In this document: positions 28,161-36,715 of the stretch, in pieces
How positions within the stretch are numbered: position 1 is the stretch's first letter
Layout of the letters: each line of letters starts with the position of its first letter
Source: Clostridiaceae bacterium DTU079
GTDB lineage: Bacteria; Bacillota; Clostridia; Acetivibrionales; Acetivibrionaceae
Reading direction: 5' to 3'
NCBI GenBank assembly: GCA_001512505.1
Contig: LFSC01000036.1
Span: forward strand, 37,893 to 101,892
DNA: 64,000 nt
The notes under the pieces: model-generated
What the model was told of the DNA's origin: nothing
Databases searched by the model: none
The model's input: only the letters and a program-made list of their open reading frames with translations
Made by a program: the position numbers and the translations under genes

Positions 28161-28919
28161 TTGGGTGCCCGGAAAAACATAGATGCAAGAAAAGATAAAC
28201 ACATGGATGAATCAATCTATGATGCTTTTATTTTTACCCTGAAACAGATAAGAGAAGGCAATCAACAGCTAAGAGACGAGTTTATAGCCGAATATAAGCC
28301 GTTTATACTAAAGGTTACATCAAATGCATTGGGAAAGTATATTGACACTCGCAATAATGACGAGTTTGGCATAGCCATGTCTGCTTTTAACGAAGCCATC
28401 GACAGGTTTGACCCAACTAAAGGCTATAATTTTTTTCTATTTGCCGAGCAAGTTATAAAAAGGCGGTTGATTGACTATTTTAGGAGAAACAAGGATAATA
28501 AAGAGTATCCATTTTCATATTTTGAAGACGAGACCGTTTATTACGATGAAAGCTGGTTCACCGAATCCTTTACCGGGTTTGAAGATGTTGAAATAAAGGA
28601 GGAAATTGAAAATTTTAAAAAGAAGCTAAGTGAATTCGGAATAACCTTTGTTGATCTGGTGTTAAATGTACCGAAACACAAAGATTCAAGAAGGTTATGT
28701 ATAAGGATAGCAAAAATGTTGGCAGAAGACGATCAGTTGTACAAAGCACTGATTAGAAATAAAAGTATTCCGAGAAATGCGTTGAAGAAAAAAGCCAAGG
28801 TACATGGAAGAACCATAGGAAATAATAGAAAATATATAATAGCTCTTTGCTTGATTTTAAAGAGCGATCTAAGCCTTTCAAAAAGGTACTTGGAATATAC
28901 TATGGAGGGGGGAAGATAA
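28161..28919 (+). CDS. sigI: RNA polymerase sigma factor SigI family
   Basis: A 252-residue alternative sigma factor. A region 2-like domain (~40-125) carries AFNEAIDRFDPTKGYNFFLFAEQVIKRRLIDYFRRN, the usual core- and -10-binding signature of SigI. A SigI-type C-terminal helical domain (~145-250) recognises the -35. It starts at TTG 28161, 10 bp after agggag; an in-frame ATG at 28203 is a less likely start because no ribosome site precedes it. It is followed after 1 bp by rsgI, the usual pairing. In A. thermocellus, SigI factors switch on cellulosome and hemicellulase genes when substrate is present. Which of the several SigI paralogues this is cannot be fixed without alignment; SigI1 is plausible from the CBM3 partner. 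Confidence 0.9.
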   Translation: MGARKNIDARKDKHMDESIYDAFIFTLKQIREGNQQLRDEFIAEYKPFILKVTSNALGKYIDTRNNDEFGIAMSAFNEAIDRFDPTKGYNFFLFAEQVIKRRLIDYFRRNKDNKEYPFSYFEDETVYYDESWFTESFTGFEDVEIKEEIENFKKKLSEFGITFVDLVLNVPKHKDSRRLCIRIAKMLAEDDQLYKALIRNKSIPRNALKKKAKVHGRTIGNNRKYIIALCLILKSDLSLSKRYLEYTMEGGR

Positions 28920-28920
28920 C

Positions 28921-30333
28921 GTGAATAGAACAGGAATTGTATATGATATTCAGAATAATAAGGCTGTGGTCTTTACTTCAGAAAGTGAATTTATTATAGT
29001 TAGAAGACGCAAGGATATGAATATCGGTCAGCAGGTTAGTTTTGAAAACAGAGAGATATATAATCCTAAAAGAACATTATTGTTAAATGCTGTAGCTGTT
29101 GCATGTTCTGCTGCAGTTTTCATTATGACTTTTCTTTACTTCCGGTTTTTTATATCGGGAAATTCCGGGAATGTATATGGATATATAGGTGTTGACATAA
29201 ATCCCAGTGTGGAATTTGAAATAAAAGGAGACTACCGGGTTTTGAAAATGAGGTCTCTTAATAGAGAAGGAGAGCAATTGGCCCAAGAGATGGATGTTAA
29301 AGATAAAAAGATTGAGGATGCTGTTTCGGAATTAGTAATAAAATCTATTGATATGGGTTTTATTGGTCCGAATGATAATAGGGCTGTTTTGATTTCCGGG
29401 GCATTAAAAGAGGTTAAAGGAAAAAGCAGTTCTGAAAATGGAGAAGAGGAAACCCAGTTGTACAGGCTGCTGAGCAATATAAAGAATAATTTAGACAATG
29501 ATAGAATTGACGGTCATATCATATTGATAGATTCGGAGGAAAGAAAGCATGCTTTGGAAAAAAATATTTCCATGGGGAAATACGGTTTATATTTGAAAGC
29601 AGAAAAATTGAGAGCAGGCATAAACTTCGAAGATATCTATGATATGAGTGTGTCTGAAATGATTGACAAATTAAATAAAGATGAACCTCACAGGTCGGCA
29701 GATGTTTCAAACCCTCAAACCCCGGCATTATCAACGCCGAAACCTGAGATGCCTACACCGGAAATGCCGCAAAAAACCGATGTTGCTTCGGAATTGACAT
29801 TAATTGAAACGCCGACACCGGAGCCAACCATAAAACCGACAACGACCCCAGTGGGGATATCGGCAAAAGAAAGCCTGATAATACAATATTATAGCAGGGA
29901 TAAAAATGAAACTGAAACTGTTCAGGGAATTAAATATAACTTTATAATGAAAAATAATACAAATAGCGTAATTGATTTGAAAAACGTAAAAGTGAGGTAT
30001 TATTTTACAGAAGATGTTTCTTTAAGCGACTTGGATGCTGAAGCGTATTTTTTCAGCTGCGGGAACCCACAGGATGTTCACTGTATGTTTTATAATTTAT
30101 CCGGATCGAAAAAGGCGAATAAATATTTGGAAATTACCTTTAGCACAGGAAGCCTTTTTCCTGAGGATAAACTATATGTTGAAGGAATGTTTCATAAAAA
30201 AGACTGGAGTTATTTTGACCAGAGGGATGATTATTCGTATAATCCTTCATATTATCCGGTGGATAAGCTTGTGGACTGGAAAAACATGACTGCCTATATA
30301 AATGATGTACTGGTATGGGGACAGGAACCATAG
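28921..30333 (+). CDS. rsgI: Anti-sigma-I factor RsgI with C-terminal CBM3 sensor
   Basis: A 470-residue one-pass membrane anti-sigma factor. RsgI N-terminal cytoplasmic domain (1-50) that binds SigI; membrane helix ~54-78; extracellular RsgI domain ~85-250, starting VYGYIGVDINPSVEF; Pro/Thr linker ~255-315; CBM3 ~320-470 (KVRYYFTED, ITFSTGSLF, DDYSYNPS). The Asn94-Pro95 bond matches the autoproteolysis site reported for RsgI proteins, needed for signal transduction. The CBM3 would bind extracellular cellulose and trigger SigI release. It starts at GTG with a strong ggagggggg site and is translationally coupled to sigI. A terminator follows. Confidence 0.92.
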   Translation: MNRTGIVYDIQNNKAVVFTSESEFIIVRRRKDMNIGQQVSFENREIYNPKRTLLLNAVAVACSAAVFIMTFLYFRFFISGNSGNVYGYIGVDINPSVEFEIKGDYRVLKMRSLNREGEQLAQEMDVKDKKIEDAVSELVIKSIDMGFIGPNDNRAVLISGALKEVKGKSSSENGEEETQLYRLLSNIKNNLDNDRIDGHIILIDSEERKHALEKNISMGKYGLYLKAEKLRAGINFEDIYDMSVSEMIDKLNKDEPHRSADVSNPQTPALSTPKPEMPTPEMPQKTDVASELTLIETPTPEPTIKPTTTPVGISAKESLIIQYYSRDKNETETVQGIKYNFIMKNNTNSVIDLKNVKVRYYFTEDVSLSDLDAEAYFFSCGNPQDVHCMFYNLSGSKKANKYLEITFSTGSLFPEDKLYVEGMFHKKDWSYFDQRDDYSYNPSYYPVDKLVDWKNMTAYINDVLVWGQEP

Positions 30334-30397
30334 AATTTTAATTTGATATGAAGAATCCTATTGTTATTTGGTATTAATGAAGAGTGATGAAAATCTA

Positions 30398-30429
30398 AGG
30401 GGTTAACAGCCCCTGGTTTTATTTTTAAT
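30398..30429 (+). terminator. Intrinsic terminator after rsgI
   Basis: A 5-bp GC stem (agggg 30398-30402 with cccct 30410-30414) followed by ggttttattttt. Confidence 0.65.
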
Positions 30430-30453
30430 ATGGGGTTATAATTATTACGGAAA

Positions 30454-30480
30454 TTGTGCTATAATAATTTGTGCTATAAT
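30454..30480 (+). promoter_or_regulatory. Tandemly duplicated extended -10 promoter elements
   Basis: The 12-mer TTGTGCTATAAT occurs at 30454-30465 and again at 30469-30480, a 15-bp period. Each copy contains a perfect TGnTATAAT extended -10. They lie 48-60 bp upstream of the SEC-C gene start. Confidence 0.55.
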
Positions 30481-30527
30481 TTATAAAAATAAATTTATAA
30501 ATAGGAAAAAGGAGAGATTCGAAACTT

Positions 30528-31028
30528 ATGAGTATTTTTGAACAATGGAATGAAATTGCTGATAAGGAAAGAACCAAAGAAGAAAGTGATAGGTTTTGGC
30601 AAGAATATTTAATGAAAGAGAAAAAAATGTATGAGTACATACTGGAACACCATGATGAAGCTTTAAGCGGTAAGCTATCCGAACTTGCGGAAAAATTTGA
30701 AGTGGATCCGACTATTTTTGTTGGTTTTATAGATGGCATCAACACCAGCCTTAAAGAAAGCATTGTGCTGGAAGAATTGACAGAGGATTCGGACATAAAG
30801 TTTGGCATTGATTTTGAAAAACTTTACTATAACATGTTGGATGCAAAAGCACATTGGCTATACAATCTTCCTCAATGGGACGGAATATTGTCACCGGATA
30901 AAAGGGCTGAGATCAAAAAGGATTATAACAAATCACATATTGCCGTTAGCAATAAAGTGGGAAGAAACGATCCCTGCACCTGCGGCAGCGGGAAAAAGTA
31001 TAAAAAGTGTTGCGGTGCTAACAATTAA
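30528..31028 (+). CDS. SEC-C motif protein
   Basis: A 166-residue soluble protein ending in a SEC-C zinc-binding motif ([19 protein letters not shown]), like those at the C termini of SecA and YecA-like proteins. The rest (1-140) is acidic and helical with no membrane segments, resembling the N-terminal part of clostridial SEC-C proteins of unknown role. The Cys-x-Cys...Cys-His/Cys-Cys set is complete, so the metal site should be functional. ATG 30528 follows aaaggagag. It is a monocistronic gene between two terminators. No partner is evident. Confidence 0.8.
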   Translation: MSIFEQWNEIADKERTKEESDRFWQEYLMKEKKMYEYILEHHDEALSGKLSELAEKFEVDPTIFVGFIDGINTSLKESIVLEELTEDSDIKFGIDFEKLYYNMLDAKAHWLYNLPQWDGILSPDKRAEIKKDYNKSHIAVSNKVGRNDPCTCGSGKKYKKCCGANN

Positions 31029-31101
31029 TTTTCGATGCTTATTAATGTTTTTGCTGTTATTTCGAAGACAAATATTTTATGATATCAAAAAGGAGTTTTA
31101 A

Positions 31102-31140
31102 ACAGGGCAAGGGATTTTCATTATTCTTTGCCCTGTATTA
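31102..31140. terminator. Bidirectional terminator between SEC-C gene and bioY
   Basis: A 9-bp perfect stem (acagggcaa 31102-31110 with ttgccctgt 31128-31136) with T/A-rich flanks, between converging genes. Confidence 0.8.
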
Positions 31141-31159
31141 ATTCGGAAAAATTAATTAA

Positions 31160-31711
31160 CTATTCAGCGATAAGATATTTTAGATGGTTCCTGACCTTTA
31201 CGCTTACTAAGCTTGCAACGCATACTTTTATTATGTCTCCGGGAATAAAAGCCAAATTCGCTAAAAACAAAGGTAATGAAAAGAAGTTTCCTGTTCTTTC
31301 ATAGCAAAGCCATGGAATGCCCACGGCATAAACTACAATTATTCCGCCCACCACACAAGCAAAGCCTGTTCTCAAAATACTGCGGCCATTTCCCTTAAGA
31401 TGAGATATTGTTATTGCACCTATGAGAAAACCGAATATAAACCCACCTGTAGGGCCGGATAAATATGCCAGGCCTGATCCACCTTTGCTAAATACCGGAA
31501 TACCTATTGCCCCCAACAGAATAAAAGTTGACATGCTAAAGGCAGCCTGTCTTTTGGTAAGAATAGTTCCTGCCAACATAACACCGAAGGTTTGACCGGT
31601 AATAGGAGCAGGTAGAAACGGAAATGATATACTGATCCATCCAAGCACGGCCATTAATGCTGTGAAAATTGCAGCATTAACCATGTCCTTAAGATATTTG
31701 TTTCCTGTCAT
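31160..31711 (-). CDS. bioY: Biotin transporter BioY (ECF-type S component)
   Basis: A 183-residue membrane protein with about six helices and the BioY signature: FPFLPAPITGQTFGVMLAG near the N terminus, then GAIGIPVFSKGGSGLAYLSGPTGGFIFGF. BioY binds biotin and works alone or with a shared ECF energising module. The start at 31711 (MTGNKYL) is set by gggag 9 bp upstream; longer in-frame starts lack a site. It is transcribed leftward, alone, towards the SEC-C gene. A BirA-type operator overlaps its promoter, so it should be repressed when biotin is plentiful. No biotin synthesis genes are nearby. Confidence 0.92.
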   Translation of the reverse strand: MTGNKYLKDMVNAAIFTALMAVLGWISISFPFLPAPITGQTFGVMLAGTILTKRQAAFSMSTFILLGAIGIPVFSKGGSGLAYLSGPTGGFIFGFLIGAITISHLKGNGRSILRTGFACVVGGIIVVYAVGIPWLCYERTGNFFSLPLFLANLAFIPGDIIKVCVASLVSVKVRNHLKYLIAE

Positions 31712-31748
31712 ACATAACATCTCCCATCGGTTCAGAATCGATATATGT

Positions 31749-31802
31749 ATATTATAATAAGTTTGATCAATTGTCAACTAATTATTTGAAATAGGTTAAC
31801 GA
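31749..31802 (-). promoter_or_regulatory. bioY promoter with BirA-type operator
   Basis: On the plus strand TTGTCAAC (31771-31778), a 16-bp spacer and GTTAACGA (31795-31802) form an inverted repeat. Each half matches 7 of 8 bases of the Gram-positive BirA box (TTGTTAAC, N14-16, GTTAACAA). The proximal half contains the minus-strand TTGACA -35 (31772-31777), followed by TAATAT at 17 bp or TATAAT at 15 bp. Biotin-loaded BirA would block RNA polymerase. Confidence 0.7.
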
Positions 31803-31846
31803 TGATTTTGAAATTATATATTAAAAGTCGTGAAGAAAGTTGTAAA

Positions 31847-31925
31847 GCCTGTCAATACTTCGAGGAAAGGAGAGCAAATACTGCACCAATTGAATATTGC
31901 TCGCCCTCGAGAAGTATTTACAGGC
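31847..31925. other. Long imperfect hairpin between bioY and the LTA-synthase-like gene
   Basis: The left arm 31847-31865 (gcctgtcaatacttcgagg) pairs with the right arm 31905-31925 with a two-base bulge. An inner stem gagcaa/ttgctc (31872-31877 with 31897-31902) stacks inside. The whole element is 79 bp. It lies just downstream of the minus-strand LTA-synthase-like gene, so it could be its 3' end structure. The flank is only moderately U-rich, so it could instead be a mobile palindromic element or a small RNA. Confidence 0.6.
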
Positions 31926-31970
31926 CCTGTATATGTAAAACTTGTTTTATGGGTATGATTTTCTCTTGGT

Positions 31971-33848
31971 TTAATCAATATTTATATATTTGAAACCATT
32001 TTTATTTATAATGGTATCGGAAATTTTGAGTTCATCAATATACGGCTTGATTTTATCAATATATAAATCCATATCCAGAAGCTTGCCGCTGTTATAATCG
32101 TAAACTTCTTTCAAATCATTGAGATATATGAAGTCTTTTGTTACCACCGATCCGTTTCTTAAGACGGCATAATTCTCATCAGTATTTATTAGGTCTTTTC
32201 CCAAAGCGTAGGGTACATCGAAATCCATTAAGTTTGCAACAGTCGGAAGAATATCGATTTGACCGCCTATAGTGCTGATTACTTCAGGATTTTCCTGCTG
32301 GGGATAATGAATAATAACAGGAACCTTTTGAAGCTTTGTCCAATCAGGGTCATTATATTCAACACCCAGAAGTTGCATAAGCCCGTCGGATTCAATTTTA
32401 GGAACTGCGGAATGGTCACCGTAGAGTACCAGGAGGCTGTTGTCATATAACCCTCTTTGCTTCAAATTTTCAATAAATTCACCGATGCATTTATCCAGAT
32501 AGTTTGCTGCCTTCAGGTAGTTACCTATAAACGTTCCCTCAAATTCGCCCACATAGAAATCATAGTCTTCAAAATAGTTAAAAGGATGATGGCTTGACAG
32601 AGTGATGAAAAAGCTGTAAAAGGGCTTGGATGTATCTATTTTGTCAAGGGACTGCCTGAAAAAGGATGAATCGCTGAGCGTTTGGCCGTCCCATCCTGCA
32701 AAGTCATCCAGTTCAAAGTCATCCTGACTGTAAAAAGTATCAAACTTTAAGGCTTTATACATCTCATTTCTGTTCCAGAAATATTTTTCAAAACCGTGAA
32801 GCGAATAGGTGTCATATCCTTTTTCTTTCATAATTCTTGCCAGTGAATGATAGGTATTTTCGGGAAACCTGTGATATACCGAACCTTCTTTTACAGGATA
32901 CATTGATGTATTGGTTAAAAATTCGGCATCAGATGTATTTCCCCCTGCAACCTGGTAGTAAACGTTATCAAAATAAAGGCATTCTTTTATAAGCTTGTTA
33001 AGATTGGGAGTTATCTCCTTGCCTTCGATTTTGCGGTTTATAACAAAGTGTTGTATGGCTTCCATTTGCACGACGATAAGGTTTTTGTCTTTTGCAACAC
33101 CGTTTAGTCTGTTGCCTGTGAATTTGGAATTTTTGTTTTTAAAAAACTCAATTATTGCTCCTTTTTCCTCATTTGTTAATGTATTGTCTTCTAAAATACT
33201 TTCTTCAATAAAAAGCTTTGTATTATAGTAGTGAGAATAGAAGACCCCAAGGTTTTTAGCCGAGTAGTTGCTGTTGTAAGCAAGGGTGTGTATATCCGTA
33301 CAACTGAACACCGAAAAAAAGGTAACCATTCCTACTACCAATAAGCTTAAGGCTCTTACTACTCTTTTCTTAAAATACAGCTTTCCGGCATTCTTATGTA
33401 ATATTACAACGCCCATTAGCATAAAAGGCAAATCCAACAGATATATAACATCTTTAATTAAGAACAAGCTCATTATACTCTGGTCAACGGAACTGAGAAG
33501 CTTGATATCCATCTGGAAAAAACAAGGTACGGTAAGTAAATTGTAATAGTACCTGAAAAAGTTTGTATCAGCCATTAACAATGCAGTTAATAAAATATTA
33601 AACACAAAAAGGGCAATAAATCTATATTTGTTGAAAATTATTGCAATAAGTGATGAAAGAATCAGTAATATTGCTAAAGATGAAAGCATCATGGTTATGT
33701 TTGTCGGTGAAAAAAAAGGGTCGGTATTTAATTTTGTAGTAAACTGAAAGTATAAGCATTTAAATAACATAGAAAAAATGAACAAAAGCCAATACAAAAC
33801 TTCTGCATAATTAAAACGTTGCTTAACAATGTCTGATAAATGTTTCAT
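31971..33848 (-). CDS. LTA-synthase-family sulfatase/phosphoglycerol transferase
   Basis: A 625-residue protein with five N-terminal membrane helices (~15-200) and an extracellular alkaline-phosphatase-fold sulfatase domain (~245-570). Signatures: NLIVVQMEAIQHF (first metal-binding Glu), GGNTSDAEFL with the Thr that acts as nucleophile in LtaS, HGFEKYFWNR, and LLVLYGDHSA near the end (metal ligands Asp-His). LtaS-type enzymes polymerise glycerol phosphate from phosphatidylglycerol; some relatives prime the chain or modify other glycans. Start at 33848 (MKHLSD) with gagg 9-12 bp upstream, preferred over the longer ORF. It is a single gene; a long hairpin lies at its 3' side. Confidence 0.85.
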   Translation of the reverse strand: MKHLSDIVKQRFNYAEVLYWLLFIFSMLFKCLYFQFTTKLNTDPFFSPTNITMMLSSLAILLILSSLIAIIFNKYRFIALFVFNILLTALLMADTNFFRYYYNLLTVPCFFQMDIKLLSSVDQSIMSLFLIKDVIYLLDLPFMLMGVVILHKNAGKLYFKKRVVRALSLLVVGMVTFFSVFSCTDIHTLAYNSNYSAKNLGVFYSHYYNTKLFIEESILEDNTLTNEEKGAIIEFFKNKNSKFTGNRLNGVAKDKNLIVVQMEAIQHFVINRKIEGKEITPNLNKLIKECLYFDNVYYQVAGGNTSDAEFLTNTSMYPVKEGSVYHRFPENTYHSLARIMKEKGYDTYSLHGFEKYFWNRNEMYKALKFDTFYSQDDFELDDFAGWDGQTLSDSSFFRQSLDKIDTSKPFYSFFITLSSHHPFNYFEDYDFYVGEFEGTFIGNYLKAANYLDKCIGEFIENLKQRGLYDNSLLVLYGDHSAVPKIESDGLMQLLGVEYNDPDWTKLQKVPVIIHYPQQENPEVISTIGGQIDILPTVANLMDFDVPYALGKDLINTDENYAVLRNGSVVTKDFIYLNDLKEVYDYNSGKLLDMDLYIDKIKPYIDELKISDTIINKNGFKYINID

Positions 33849-34061
33849 ACAAAACAACCTCGCTTTAATATGTTTATTCCAAAACAAATTATTATCTATT
33901 AGTTGCTTCCAATTTTATAATAGTTCATTTTTACTAAATTGACCATTTATTTAACTACTATATTATACATGATATTATTGTAATATAAAATACTAAATTT
34001 TTAATAAACAAATAGTTAAGAACTTATAAATTTTTGTGAAAAATTTGGATTTATGCTTTAT

Positions 34062-35015
34062 TTATTTCTCCGGTATTACCCATTGAATGAATTTAACATA
34101 GTATTTTGTTAAAGGGAGGAAAACAAGAGCACTTAGTATATTGAAAATTGTGTGGGCATTGGCAACCAGCCTGGTGTTGTCTTGACCTAAAAGAAAGGTG
34201 ATTTCCTTAATCAGATGGGAAAAAGGCATAAGGAGAACGAAAGCAATTGCTACTCCTATAACGTTATAAAGGGTGTGCGCCCATGCAGTTCTTTTTGCCG
34301 GGATATTGGTGCCGATACTGGCAATCTGTGCCGTGATACACGTTCCGATGTTGTCTCCCAAAGTTAGACCCAGAGCCGACTCAAAGCTTATTAAACCGGC
34401 GTTGAAGAGGACGATGGTGAGACCTACGGTGGCACTGCTGCTGTGAACCAGCATGGTGGTTATAATTCCGAGGACTAGACCGATTAACGGATTTTGTCCA
34501 TAGGTTTGAAAAAGTTTGATAGCTGTTTTGCCTCCCTTTATATAGGGTACTCCTGAATTCAGTATGTTTAACCCCGTAAACATCAGCCCAAGACCGGTTA
34601 TTGCCCATCCTACGTTTTTAACCGATTTCTTTTTCGCTGTGATAGCTATGAGAAGACCGAAGCCAATGATGATATAACCTGCGTAGGGAAGCTTAAAGGA
34701 CATAAGCTGGGCAGTTATTGTTGTTCCGATATTGGCACCGTAAATTATACCTACTGCTTGAGTAAGATTCAAAAGTCCCGAATTTACAAGTCCTACGGTT
34801 ATAACTGTTATGGCGGTACTGCTCTGAACCGTAGCCGTAAGAATCATTCCCGTCACAAGGGCAAGGGGTAAATTGTATGTTAAGGTTTCAAGGCACCTTT
34901 TCATTCTATAGGTATTTGCTTTTTCGAGTCCGGTACTCATTAAATTTACACCATATACGATTAATATTGTTCCGACTATGAAATTTACAGCGATAATAAT
35001 AAATCGAATATCCAT
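34062..35015 (-). CDS. Na+/phosphate cotransporter family protein (PF02690)
   Basis: A 317-residue membrane protein with two inverted Na/Pi repeats: TATVQSSTAITV with ANIGTTITAQ in the first half, and LVHSSSATVGLT with DNIGTCITAQ in the second. The QSSTA and HSSSA motifs line the transport path in NptA/SLC34-type carriers. It is shorter than YjbB-type relatives because it has no C-terminal PhoU domain. It should import phosphate with sodium, though related clostridial proteins are not all tested. It is divergent from ytrH, with a 144-bp gap and no obvious Pho box. Confidence 0.85.
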   Translation of the reverse strand: MDIRFIIIAVNFIVGTILIVYGVNLMSTGLEKANTYRMKRCLETLTYNLPLALVTGMILTATVQSSTAITVITVGLVNSGLLNLTQAVGIIYGANIGTTITAQLMSFKLPYAGYIIIGFGLLIAITAKKKSVKNVGWAITGLGLMFTGLNILNSGVPYIKGGKTAIKLFQTYGQNPLIGLVLGIITTMLVHSSSATVGLTIVLFNAGLISFESALGLTLGDNIGTCITAQIASIGTNIPAKRTAWAHTLYNVIGVAIAFVLLMPFSHLIKEITFLLGQDNTRLVANAHTIFNILSALVFLPLTKYYVKFIQWVIPEK

Positions 35016-35159
35016 TATACTCCCTTTATTCCATAAGTAAATATGTCTTATTTAAAAATAAGCTTTACAAGACAAAAATAGAACAACAGATATATGAAAA
35101 ATTAAGTGTCATTAGTATAAAGAATAAAAAACAATCATAGTTTAATTGAAGGAAATATA

Positions 35160-35519
35160 ATGAGAAAAAGGGTGGCCATTTTGTCCGCTTTTACAAGTAA
35201 TATAATATACAATTTTCTGATAGCCTTCGGAGTAATAATAGGAGCAAGTCTTTTTGCCGGAATAGGTGCATTGATAAACGATCATCCTCCTTTAAAATGC
35301 ATGTTTGAAATAGCAAGCTCTATAAAGATATGGGCGGTAGCGGTCGCGTTGGGAGGAACCTTTTCAACCTTCGAAATACTTGAAAAAGGGTTATTTAGGG
35401 GAGAAATCAGATCGATTGTAAAACAGGCGGTATATGTGGTAGTGGCCGTAATTGGGGCAAATGCCGGTTATGGCTTTATAAGGCTTATTCAAAAATGTGG
35501 GGAGTCAATGCTAAAATGA
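35160..35519 (+). CDS. ytrH: Sporulation membrane protein YtrH
   Basis: A 119-residue protein with about three membrane segments. The sequence FLIAFGVIIGASLFAGIGALI, then KIWAVAVALGGTFSTFEILEKGLF, is typical of the YtrH family, which is made in the mother cell under sigma-E in Bacillus and is needed for efficient sporulation. It follows a gaagga site directly before ATG 35160. It overlaps the next gene by ATGA, the same ytrH-ytrI order seen in other spore formers, which supports both calls. Confidence 0.9.
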   Translation: MRKRVAILSAFTSNIIYNFLIAFGVIIGASLFAGIGALINDHPPLKCMFEIASSIKIWAVAVALGGTFSTFEILEKGLFRGEIRSIVKQAVYVVVAVIGANAGYGFIRLIQKCGESMLK

Positions 35520-35989
35520 AGAAACTTTCTTATAAACTGTTTATCTGCTTTATTACAGGGCTTTTGGGGGGGATTCTTATTGGCTGTACGATGATGAGTG
35601 CTCTTGTAAGCTACAGGATTGACCTGTACCATGAGGAAATAATGTATCTTAAAAACGTTATAGCAGATAATGATGTAAAATATAAAAAGCTTAAAGAGTC
35701 CTTTGACAATGTAAATAAAAAGAAGTTTTTAGTTTCCGATATAGAGGCTCACTTGATTTATATGGACGACGAAGAAAGCAATTTTGATAAATTGGAGCTT
35801 GAAAAGTATATAAAAGACAAATATAAAGACTTATTGTGGAAAGAAGTAAGAAGTGTTGACATGGATCTGGTGGTAGGGCTTTTAGATGATGATATTTTCA
35901 TTATTGAAGGCAAAAGTTATAAGTTGAAAGTTTCAAGAGTACTTATATCCGATGTTTTCAAAATATGGGTAACAGTAAAGAAAAACTGA
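35516..35989 (+). CDS. ytrI: YtrI-like sporulation membrane protein
   Basis: A 157-residue protein with one N-terminal membrane helix (~8-30, FITGLLGGILIGCTMMSALV). A coiled-coil-like segment (~35-70) and a soluble C-terminal domain follow. Sequence support for YtrI is modest; the call leans on the overlap with ytrH, size and topology. The start at 35516 (MKKLSYK) uses the ATGA overlap and the ggggag site; an upstream in-frame ATG at 35495 is inside the ytrH frame. Likely co-expressed with ytrH during sporulation. Confidence 0.7.
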   Translation: MKKLSYKLFICFITGLLGGILIGCTMMSALVSYRIDLYHEEIMYLKNVIADNDVKYKKLKESFDNVNKKKFLVSDIEAHLIYMDDEESNFDKLELEKYIKDKYKDLLWKEVRSVDMDLVVGLLDDDIFIIEGKSYKLKVSRVLISDVFKIWVTVKKN

Positions 35990-36062
35990 CAATTCTTTAT
36001 TTTTCATGAAAGTATTGATCAAAATCACTTCATAAATCAAATCAAAATAAAATTTTTTCAGA

Positions 36063-36090
36063 TGTAACTTTTTAATAATTAAATACGAAT
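36063..36090 (+). promoter_or_regulatory. Candidate ECF-type promoter upstream of the ECF sigma gene
   Basis: TGTAAC (36063-36068), a 17-bp spacer and CGAAT (36086-36090) resemble ECF -35 (TGAAAC/AAC core) and -10 (CG core) elements, about 100 bp before the sigma gene. This would fit autoregulation. AT-rich context makes chance matches possible. Confidence 0.35.
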
Positions 36091-36187
36091 AAATAATAGA
36101 AATGCAGATTTCAATATATTTTATTTAAAATATAAAATTATAATGGGATTTTAGTATTTTACCGGCCCAAGATAAGGGGGTGTATGA

Positions 36188-36715
36188 TTGAGACCGAAGG
36201 AGCAAAAGCAGGACCGCTTTTTTGACGATTTGGAGTCCTTTGAGAAAATTGTACTTGAGTACCGTGAAAATTCAATTAATTTTGCCAAAAGATATATAAA
36301 CGATGCTCAAATTTGTGAGGATATAGCACAAGAAGCCTTTGCAGCTGTGTATGTAAACAGAGACAAATATAATCCCAAAATGTCCTTTAAAACATGGTTA
36401 TTTTCAATCATACATAACAAATGCGTGGATTACATAAGAAAAAATAAAGAGCTGCAAAGCGATGGTATTGAAGATATATCCCGGGAAGGAAATGAGTTCG
36501 ACAATCTTGATACAAAAATACTCTTGGAACATGAAATCAGTAAGCTTAAATCGAATTACAGGGCAATAATTCAAATGGTTGATGTTGAAGGTATGACAAT
36601 GCGTGAGGCGGCAAAGGTTCTTCAAATAAGCGAGGTTCATGCCCGGGTGCTGAATTACAGGGCAAAGAAAAAGCTTCGTAAAGAGCTGATGAAAGGGGGA
36701 TTTGTATATGAATGA
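36188..36715 (+). CDS. ECF (sigma-70 family) RNA polymerase sigma factor
   Basis: A 175-residue two-domain sigma factor: region 2 (~25-95, with CEDIAQEAFAAVYVNRDKY and FKTWLFSIIHNKCVDYIRKN) and region 4 (~115-170, REAAKVLQISEVHARVLNYRAKKKLRKEL helix-turn-helix). Start TTG 36188 follows aaggggg 9 bp upstream. The stop overlaps the next gene's start by 8 bp (ATGAATGA), so the sigma factor is coupled to a small membrane protein and an ABC exporter. This suggests it controls its own operon in response to an envelope signal. Confidence 0.88.
   Translation: MRPKEQKQDRFFDDLESFEKIVLEYRENSINFAKRYINDAQICEDIAQEAFAAVYVNRDKYNPKMSFKTWLFSIIHNKCVDYIRKNKELQSDGIEDISREGNEFDNLDTKILLEHEISKLKSNYRAIIQMVDVEGMTMREAAKVLQISEVHARVLNYRAKKKLRKELMKGGFVYE

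Noticed and set aside
31802..31993. 63-residue Cys-containing plus-strand frame
   Set aside because: No ribosome site, overlaps the long hairpin and the end of the LTA-synthase-like gene; the Cys codons fall in the inverted-repeat arms.
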